Assembly: GCA_907163375.1 (NCBI GenBank)
Contig: CAJQUW010014423.1
Span: 124,001-188,000, forward strand
DNA from: Prostheceraeus crozeri
Taxonomy: Eukaryota > Platyhelminthes > Polycladida > Euryleptidae
Direction: 5' to 3'
DNA length: 64,000 bases
Shown here: piece by piece, positions 54,401 through 64,000 of the stretch
Position numbering within the stretch: the first letter of the stretch is position 1
How the letters are laid out: each line of letters starts with the position of its first letter
Translations under genes and position numbers: made by a program
Notes under the pieces: generated by a model
Database searches by the model: none
What the model saw: the letters and a program-made list of their open reading frames with translations, nothing else
Told to the model about the DNA's origin: nothing

Positions 54401-57400
54401 AAACAGACAATTATTCTTAATAAAGCAGCAATTCCGGGTCATGCGAAACGGTTTAGATAGCCTGTCAACGCTATGACATGTAGCGATTAACAAGGCCAAT
54501 TTACTAAACTACATGCAAATAATGAAAATTAGTTTCAATTTAAGATTTAAATTCAATTATTAATGAGTATGCATGTAATGTATATTATCCCACTTCGGAA
54601 GATAAATGTACGAGTATCAAAAGCTGCGTATTCTCCATGCCGAAGTTGAGGTGGAGTAAATGCAAAATAATCATGAATTTCACAATATTTTTCCATATGT
54701 TGTAATGAAAATAATTCTATGCCAAAAGCATCGATTGTGCATTGTATAGATATTTCATAAAGTAGTCAATCAATGATATCATGAAGTCATTTTTGCGCCA
54801 CATTTTCAAAATGCCATATTTTTGAACTTCATGTACAGTTTGTTACCCTTCATGAGAATTAGTCTATTTATGTCTATGCAAGCCTACATGTCCACTCTGA
54901 CTATCATTCATTATCAAATTAACCTTAGCTCGGGAAACTAGCTAAATAAATAATCAGAGGCGACTATCAAAACCGGAGAGTCTGCTAAGTTGGCTGGCAA
55001 TTGACACTGCAAAATTGAGAATTTGTGGCCCGCTTTTCGTAAAGCTAGATTCTCCTTGGTCCGGGAACGATGTTGTCTAAATTGCTACCCACGATTATTA
55101 AGGGAGAAGGGTCGATGATTGTGTAATGTAATCGATGTAATTATGTAAAGTTTTATGCGTATATGTACATGCAAGCACGTTTGTTAAACTTTATGAAATC
55201 TTTGGTGGAATAGATTTTTTGTGCGTAGTGCGAAACTAGTATCTTATCCTCCGTGGAATTTTGCTATCAAAATGTCTGAGAGTTTTAATACTTGATTTGA
55301 CTTTCCGCGAATGTGCATGGACAAGTTTGAAATCACTGCCACTTTTCCACTTAACTTTGCACATCTGGAATCAATACCAACAAGCAATGTTATCAAGCGA
55401 TACTCACGAGAAAGGCTTGGCTCGACATATTTGCTTTTTCAAACAGATTGACTGCATCAATCCATTTTCGAAAATTGAAGCTGCAAAACCTTAGATCCAT
55501 ATACTCTGGACTTAGACAACACTGAACTAAAACCCATCAATAAAAAATGTGCCAATGTCAGCAAGCATTCCTGCTATAATAAGTAAGTTGACATGTCATC
55601 GGGAGATTCAAATGAGAAGGGTTCAATTGCATTTCAAAAATTCTTTTATAAATCACGTATTTTGAGCAGGTTTTGATAAAATTATAATAGTGTTAGCAAA
55701 ATGAACGAATGAAATGAAAGTATCATTTTGTTCTGCTCTTCTATGACAACCAAAATTTCTAGACAAAAATAAAGATGAGAAAAGAGGCCCTATGCTGAAT
55801 ATGTCAACGTGATTTTAGTACAATTATACATTTCAGGGGAATTACAATTTTAATACGAGGTTTCATAATTTTAATTAAGAGAACAGTGAAAAGTTTTTCT
55901 TTGAGTGATGTTCAAAAATTTAGACATTCGGCATCATTTGTTTTAAAACAGCTGAAAGATGTGCATGCGCCCATATAGAATTGCTCAAGTGCAACTGCAT
56001 TCATTGTTTTATACGGAGAGAGAGCGTGAATCGATTGAATTTCAACGAAATTATTCCGTTGGTGAACCTCAATACGAGCATATGTCTAATTTCATAATGC
56101 TCAAAATTGTTTGTTTCAATCCTTTTTGTTTTGTCAGCGTACACATTCTGATTTGCTATTACTTCCTCCCTATTGGCCGCCTAAAATCGTGTCCGAGCAA
56201 TTGCCTCACAACCGTACACCTATCAACTTTGAAAAGAACCCGTCAGGGGTTGGAAAAATTAACGCTAATTTAATTGGTCTCATTTTTTATAGCAATCAAT
56301 TAATTTTGTTGGAACACAGTATCAATCAATAATTTCAATTAATTGACAATTATTACAGCTATTTTTATCTCTGCTAAATCTATAAGAAGATATCCATCCT
56401 TTCAGTTCGATTGTACTTTGTCCACATGCAAAATGATTATATCATTGACACATGATTGACAAATGCTTAGAAAGTTACATTCTTATTGATACATACAGTA
56501 TAAGGTATATATATCGTAGTACAGGCCTACGAAGATGCATTAAAACACTTGCAGAACTTTAATTTACCTGTATTATCAAGCATGCATTCTTGCTGAGCTA
56601 ACTTGCATGAAAATCATGCAGATGCACTGATAACGACATCGTGCAATGACTTATCATTGTTATGTGGATATTGGATAATTATCATTTATATTCTCCACGG
56701 TGCGTCAGAACTAACTTTTTATGTTTTGAGATCCACCAGAGCGCGCTTAATTTTTTTTATCAATCTGTGTATTATTGCAATTATTGTCAATGTTTTTAAA
56801 AAAAATCGCGATCGGAAATTTTCGAGAAAAATTTCGATTAAAATTTTATTACTTTTACTACTTTTACCAAGTAGTAGGTAAAAATGCATTATTTTTTCTT
56901 GAAAATTGAGTCAACATGATAGCCTAAGACGGGAATTTCATCATTCGCTTCATTTTATTTCGTTTGTTTACTGCATTTTGCCGTGTAGATACCGTATCCA
57001 GTGTAGGGTAGGGTCATAGGTGTATATAATAAAATTTGGTTTGATCTCAGATATTAAATTAAATAAAAAATCAAAATATTATATGAAAAAATCAATCATC
57101 ATGTGACTCAGATCATTTCTAGTCTTGCTACATGTCTTCTTTTGATGCTACATGTCATTGCGAGCGAAAATCTAGACAATTTATTTTTTTCTTTCACCAA
57201 TATTCAATCACCTTATATTTTTTTTCTTTTGCTTGTAACTTTTGCTGATTGCTCTTGCTAATTACACATATCATTTTTTTCTTCATAAATCTTCCAATAC
57301 TGTTTACTGTTTTTGCAGATAGATGTCGATGTTTATGAAGCGATGTTTGAGTGCCGGCGAGATGCTCGTTTTAAAAGTGCATTAGTCAATAGTCGACGGT

Positions 57401-60400
57401 GATATCTACATTGCACATATCACGCAGTCAGTCAGTTTTTTCATCAGAACCATATTGCGCACATTCATTACATTACGACTCTCGAATGAAAACACACGCA
57501 GAGAATGAATCGACTTCGAGTTGAGAAAGCGAGCAGTGCGAAAATGATTAATCAAAACTAAAAAGAAAAAGAAAAGCAATCAATGGTTTTGAAGTCATGA
57601 TCAAAAGACTAAGAACGTTGAAACCGTATGATGTCGACGAACGACGAACCTATGTGATGTTATATGAACACAAAAAGGAAAATGTTTAGTTAAAACAGAT
57701 GAAGTGTTTGATATTTCAATGGTTGGTTTTTACCCGTTTACATTTACAAATTTTACAATCACTGCTGCATCTGCTGCATTGCATGCATCCGACTACGTCA
57801 TCTGCCCCATCATCGTCAAACATCACGGTCAGTCCTGTCAATCTACGTCATAAACTGTGCGCAAAACTGGTTTGTGCGATCGGAGCCCGTGGTGCGAAAG
57901 TGTTTGTTTGTATGCGGGTCTCATGATTCGCCGTGGCTTCTTATGTGCTTGTTTCTCTGGTGTTCAGTTCATCTTGTCGCTCATTCCCTGGTGATGTCGA
58001 AAGTCATCATCTTCATCCACCTTCACAACGGTCAACGTACAGGTCGACCCACCGTCCATTTCACAAAAGTGTCACTTGTTCGAGATTTTCGTCTTGATTT
58101 AGGACTGAGTACGCGTCAGACTTTTTAAAACTTGGGGTGACATTAGACAGTCACGAATTGCAGGAAATCAATTGAGCCTATCTCTAAATCCCAAAAGAAG
58201 AAGATATCAATATATCTCTTGGATAGTTACTTTCAAAGTTGTTAGTACTGAATCTAGACATGCAGTTTTTATGTACTGATCTGATTGTTTTTTTTTCAAG
58301 AGAATAGTTTCAAAAGATGACCTGTGTGACCAGCGATTATTTTTCAAAATCGGGATTGACGGAGAGAGGTGGTTTCTTCAAAAAAAAATGCATGTCAATT
58401 TTTTCAAAAAAGAATAGCAGTCCATTTTTTATTTTGAAGAGAGATTTTAAACACGCATTTTTTTACTAGCGATCTAAAACTGTGTACATAAATGACTGGT
58501 ATAACACATCACACTCTAGTATGCATCGTACTTGGTGTTGGAAGCCAGAGAGCTACCAGGCGCGATTTGATTGAACGTATCTCCTCTAATTTACGAGTGC
58601 AATGTTTTCATGCAAATTCAAACAGTGAAACACTACCACATTCCGCTCATTGCAATGGCATGTATTTCATCAGGTTAGCAAAATTTGAAGCACACGCCTA
58701 GTTGGATGCTTTTAAGTTAAAATTTGAATGAATGACAGACAAACTTTTCTCCCTCTAAAATACGAGTAAAAACATGATATCGTCCAATAATCGCTTATTT
58801 CATGTGTGAACAATTGCAATTGTAATTGGAATATTGGTCCCTGATCCAATTAATTAATTGCAATTAATTCCAAATCAATTAAGTTTTTCCAACCCTCGAA
58901 GCCACCCATGAATGAGAGACATGCTCCCATGTGGAGCAAAAAATTGCTAGACGCCTATCGAAACTGAGCTATATATCGCATGTAATATATATGTAGACCC
59001 ACAGTGCTGGTGAGCCAGATCGTACCTAATTCTGAATTCTGATTCAATGATGAACGTTCAGGAAAGCAGAATTATTAGCGATTGCAATCTATTCGCTCAC
59101 ATGCACTATATGCATAATAATAACATGAATGAGAAAAAAGGGAAATGAAAAACGAATCAGCTTTCAGTGTTATGAGCATTCTCATACGATGATGAAAGTC
59201 ATCCCAGTAGCCATTTATAATAGAATATAATGCTTACTAATTTAAATTATTAGTTAAAGTAGTCCTAAGGAGGACTGATGGCGTTCTCCAATCCGCAAGT
59301 GTACAAAGGCAATGCTACTGTAACCATTGGATTAATCAGTTCTTAAAAGAACTCAATGTAGCTTTCTCGTGGCAACGAATTAAAATTGATCAGCTTTGGC
59401 CCAATATCTGGTAAAAATGGAAATCTTAAGACTTGTAATACTACTCATTCTTGCTGTTGATATACTAATACCATAGATTCCAAACACTGCCGTATACACG
59501 TTCAAAACAGACTTCTAATATACTGTACCGACTACAGATGCTGATAGTGGAAATAGAATAAGACAATGGTCACCATAGGTTAAGGAAATTAAAAAATGGA
59601 TATTATAAAACAACAGGAAACCGATGAATAAAAATTGGAAAAGTGGAGGTAAAATATGGAAATACAACGATGCTACTACACTGATTACAAGTGAACTATA
59701 TCTGACACTACACAAAGTGGATAAGTGGAAAGTGGATAATGGAGGTAAACAATAGAATTACAATGACACTCTACTACACCGAAAGCAATGAAACTATACA
59801 CACTATACCTAAGACTACACATGGAAAATACTATTTCTTCACTTGAATTTGTTATCGCCAGTTTCTTCATCCGTCTATAGTACTTCATGTAATTCCACAT
59901 TTCTTCATTTGAATTACAATACATCGACCACTACTTCAGTTACCGATTAAGGGATATAAAACATAATACTGCAGTCCGTCAGTCATCAGCAGGTACTCGT
60001 CTAGTTGTGTTTCGACCCCTAACCTGAACACTCAAACCCAGACGAGCGGGGTCCCACACATAGTGGCTGACAAAATACTGAATAGGTAATGATATGTCTT
60101 GAAAGATATGTCACAAAGATAAATCAGATATCATTCAATTGTTGCGTTTCCCATATGTAAACAGATCCTGTCATTAAATTCATCACATCAATAAATACAG
60201 TATGCTTTTTGCGATCCTCACATGTAAACAAATCCTGTACATCAATCTTTGCCTTTTCGATTCCCACAAGTAAACAGATCCTGTTCATCCTCGAATCCCA
60301 TAAAGATGTAATCGCTGTGTGATAAATATGTAATCCGCCTTTACACAAACTTCGCCTCATACATCAAGACTTAACAATGGGAGCTCTCTCATCTCCCGTA

Positions 60401-61188
60401 AGACACGCTAAGCGCTCTGTATTCACTCTTCACTGCCCACCCCCATGAGAGATGTGTCTGTCATTAATAAATTACGATGCCTCACCTTGTCAATTGACGC
60501 TTTACTGATGGAGGATTTTGATGAACTCGTAGATGATCGCCTGTTACTTGAAAATTCCCTCGAAGAAGATCCAAGTTTCTTACTTACTTCACCACCCATG
60601 TCAGCGGATGGTTGCTACAGAGTAAAGTGGTCACTGCTTGTCACAATCCGGATATACTGTTGTAATAGTGTTGTGCACACTGCTATCTGCTTTAAGTAAC
60701 AAAATACTTGAATTAGAAATAAGCCTTAAGGCAAATCTTCAATTGACCTTGAGTGGTCGTGATGGTCACCAATCTACCAGTCAGACCATTCTGCCTCTGT
60801 CGTCACGGCATGCTACGACTGTGCAGGTGAGTCAGCATGCAGCAACTGCTGTGAGCCTGTGATCCAATAGTTTTGTTAAAGAGTTAAATTTTGCAGCTGC
60901 TTTCAAAGCTTGATTTTGTTATAAATTGCAATTTGATATCAAATTTTAGTTACTCAGTAGTTATAGTTGCAATCAGATTTAACTTTATTGTTTCTTCCTT
61001 GTGAAAGCCCCTTTTTCTGGAAGTTTTAAATAAAGGCTAATATTTTTCGTTCTTTGAAACGTCTATGCAAAAATCAAAGGAAACTAATCAAATGACACGT
61101 CAAACCACGTGAATGAAAGCTGCTTAAAATTATTTTAAAGGAAGTAGCTGATATGAGAAAGTCAGGCTGTAGAAGAAGGTGAGGTCAA

Positions 61189-61260
61189 ATAGTACAGAAT
61201 AGAATAGAGACTTTATTAAGTTCACAATGTGAGGCGAACGTGTTACAGAGACATGAAAAA
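61189..61260 (-). repeat. Possible CR1-like LINE 3' tail
   Basis: On the minus strand the sequence reads CTTAATAAAGTCTCTATTCT followed by ATTCTGTA, resembling the AATAAA plus ATTCTRTG-type repeats ending CR1 elements. No coding remnant is visible beside it. Confidence 0.45.
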
Positions 61261-62916
61261 ATCAGATAAAATGAAAAATGTAAGGATCAGACAAGAGACA
61301 ATTGCGTGCATCTGCTAAAACGAATAAAGGAGCAACTGAAGCGACTAGTTTCCGCTGGTGGTGACGGTCGTACTTGATGAACATACTTACATGAAGATGA
61401 AGTTATGTAATGGTGACATAAAGATGCAGCAAAATTCCAATGAAAAGGAAATGCAAAAGTTGAATACCAAGCAATAAAAATAATACTCAAATAACTAATT
61501 AATTTCAACTGATAAGCGTAGTCGTTGAAATAATGTGACTCTTTCCTACATGATATTATTACTATTAGCTAATTGACATTCCGCTTTTTTATTTTTCATA
61601 ATGCGTAGATCAAAATTTTCATCATCATCATCATATCTCTCTCTCTTTTATTAAGGCTCCAAAATAAATAATTCATTGCAGTAATTTAAAGATCTAGTCA
61701 AAGTTAGTCATAGCATTGTTAGCAATTGGTTTCCGAACACTAAAATGTTAAATGTTTATAGTGGGCCTATGCTAAAGTCTCTGCATTATTTGAGCATATG
61801 ATAGGAGCAACAACACTTGTTTATCTTGTTTTTCATGCGTGGTGTGGAAGGTTTGTGATATGTGATAATTTTCCATAATCATAGAATTTTGACTAAAATG
61901 TTTTTAGAGACATGGTTTTATTCTAGGTGCTAACTATGGCAAAGCCTTGAGTTATGGGAGACGAGGATTCTCAAGCGAATATGCACGGGATCATGTGGAA
62001 GTGGTGAGGATGAAGTCACAGTGATACTATATAGTCAACACCACAACAACCTTGTACACTAAAATTTGCAATAGGTTCAGCAACATGTTCAGTCAAAGAG
62101 AAGTTAATTTTAGCCGATGTATGTACATTATAAAAATCAATCATAAATTTTCGTGGTCGACCGTCTTGTTCAAGTTACAGAGAATGACTGTCGAATTCCT
62201 CACAGGTTCGATCACCAATCAATTGCAAATCACGTGATCAACGGCTGACAGCAGGTCGCAGTCTGGCAGCAGCAAAGAGATAAACTGCTTTGTCTGCGTG
62301 TTTGGGTCTAAAGATGACTTTCCTGAACACTGATGCTCACGGCCAGGACTAGTCTCGAGGGGCAAGATCAATTCTCCATTGAAAGTAATGCAAATTCAAG
62401 TCTGTATTCTGACGAGCTAGAACAAGGACACCACATTAAACGTGCACTATCAGTCAATTTAGATCGTGAAGAGTCGAACGGTGTGAATAATATTTCCATT
62501 TGACGAATTTATCACTAAGAAAAATTGAGCTAAAGATATGTACTTTTCACTTCATATTCCTGTCTGCAATCTGACCTTTGAAGTTCGTGTGTTCTCTGAT
62601 AAGAGTTTCTTCTGTGACGAAAATGCAGACTTCTCTCTCTTTCCTCGTCATCTCTCTTTCCGCATCATGACTCGCCTCGATTCAGGCAGAAGTGATACTG
62701 AGCGTCAATTAACGTTCAAGTCAGCGACGACCAATGGAGTCGCTTGTATGAGCCATTGATCGGCGCAGACTCTCCTTCCCTTCGCTGACGGGAGGACGAA
62801 GCGATGCCCGGTGACAGGGAGTCGGCGAGTGGCTGGGCGCCAATCATACGCTCCAGGTGGATGATCGATCCCACACAATTTGGAGAGACATCAAAACTCC
62901 CTGCTGACGGACCCAA

Positions 62917-62940
62917 CTCTCTCTCTCTCTCTCACTCTCT
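62917..62940. repeat. (CT)n microsatellite
   Basis: CTCTCTCTCTCTCTCTCA repeat in a comparatively GC-rich stretch. Confidence 0.9.
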
Positions 62941-64000
62941 CCCGCCTACAGTACGCGCGTTCTCTTGTTGGGAATCAACGACGCTGCTGCGACCCTTCGG
63001 CTCACGACCGCAGTCATTGCCAAGTTGACGACTGTACGTACACTCACATTCTCTGCGAACGCCAAATCGGCTCTCTTAAGGGCCACCACCTGCCTTGCAC
63101 TTAATAAATACATTCACTCACAGGGATTTGGCCTTTTTTCTGTTCGTACCTTGGGGAGGTCGTAACACTTCTGCTATGTACGCGTTCGACCAATCACACA
63201 AGCCACATAGAGACAAATATCTATGTCGATTTCTATCTCTTGCTACCACTGTATGGCTGGGATATAATATTATGTCCACTCTAGATTAACCCACATGCAA
63301 ACGAATCTGTCTCTGTGGGCAGCAGGGAGAAATGCACTACATCTCTACGCTTCCCGACAAACAGAGGCAAACCAAGTGCATAGTTTTAGTACATAAAACC
63401 AATGTCAAAGTAGAGATAAAAATAAAAGAGTAAGCTAACGCACAATGTCCTAAGTTCTTCTCGTTCTTGCCTAGAATTGATTTCACGACTGTCGTTTCTT
63501 GATCTCAAGTGCCTTTAAAATTCTCAGGGAAGTCACGACATGCAAGAACTTTGGTTGAGAAGTCTCCCTTTCATTTCATCTTGTGCTGGAAGACGGTACT
63601 ATTCATAGAATTTATGTGCTCACGAATTCTGATGTGGAGGTAGCGATCGGTGAATCCATACACATATCTCACATGTCATTTGGTAGACGCATCTGTTGAT
63701 GTTACGAAATCTTTCTTCTTTTACAGGACCATTCTTCAGAGTGCACCTTGAGGCTCTTACCTACGTCTAAAGACATATCGCTTTTTTGGTGTAGGTATAA
63801 CTATGCTAATAATATTTAGCATTCTAAAGAGTGGGAAATTTATATAAAAATTACTCTGAATAGTAATTTGGAATTGTACATGGTAAAAACATCGATGATC
63901 CATGTACGTGGATAAAATACATGATTAAAAGAGCGTTTCATGTAGTGAAGAATTGTCCATTTCAGTTAGATACCGACTTTACTAATAATATTGATGCTGT

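Larger units (their letters stand above)
51453..64000. other. No gene recognised; simple repeats and possible LINE tail
   Basis: Nothing supportable as a gene. Holdings: TTTA-rich low complexity (52016-52095); an imperfect inverted repeat around 'cgagctttgtcag' (53771-53789 and 53843-53861); two GTTGGAAAAA-type MITE-like ends (56244 and, inverted, 58900); three diverged copies of an 'agtaaacagatcctgt' segment (60157-60290); a CATCAT run (61620-61635). The last part (62750-63100) is richer in CpG and could hold a promoter. Confidence 0.4.

Noticed and set aside
57699..58128. Two overlapping plus-strand ORFs rich in Cys, Leu and His
   Set aside because: No domain, no splice context; consistent with chance in a stretch poor in stops.
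62750..63170. GC-richer stretch with overlapping plus-strand ORFs
   Set aside because: Three frames are open at once, with no domain and no consistent splice signal; more likely a CpG-rich promoter or simple composition effect.

Overview
The window is nuclear DNA of an animal, most likely a marine invertebrate. It is AT-rich, sparse in genes and crowded with transposable elements, and its few host-like exons have GT/AG introns. I could not identify the species. Almost all recognisable coding sequence belongs to mobile or virus-like DNA.

Layout. 1-9726: a transposase scrap at the left edge, then a decayed Mutator-like (MULE) transposase gene. Its 5' part encodes a ubiquitin-specific-protease (USP)-like domain, joined through five 69-bp coding repeats and zinc fingers to the DDE transposase and a SWIM finger. 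9727-29675: a Polinton/Maverick (adintovirus-like) element of about 20 kb. It carries inverted terminal sequences, two copies of an adenain-like protease in opposite orientation, an integrase fused to a parvovirus-type phospholipase A2, major and minor capsid genes, two small glycine/alanine-rich hydrophobic proteins, a fibre-like coiled-coil protein, a packaging ATPase, and a protein-primed type B DNA polymerase with an intein at its catalytic motif C. An apparently intact CR1/L2-like non-LTR retrotransposon (966-codon ORF, minus strand) sits inside it and cuts a plus-strand gene. 29676-36624: no gene recognised. 36625-51452: four minus-strand exon-like segments, all compatible with phase 0, that may belong to one unrecognised host gene. 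Its introns are loaded with a non-autonomous hAT element with perfect TSDs, LINE fragments, a Penelope-like element with a hammerhead-like motif, a piggyBac relic and a multi-exon hAT element with perfect 8-bp TSDs. 51453-64000: no gene recognised; microsatellites and a possible LINE tail.

How the genes fit together. The Polinton holds a virus-like set: replication (PolB), integration (integrase), capsid building and maturation (MCP, penton-like protein, protease), packaging (ATPase), and probable entry or membrane functions (PLA2, hydrophobic proteins, fibre-like protein). Several of its genes carry frameshifts or stops, so this copy looks defective. The MCP, the second protease and the membrane-protein frame are open. 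The most unusual items are the PLA2-integrase fusion, the intein with both LAGLIDADG motifs, a family of GC-rich mini-hairpins inserted in multiples of 30 bp inside genes, and the USP-MULE fusion.
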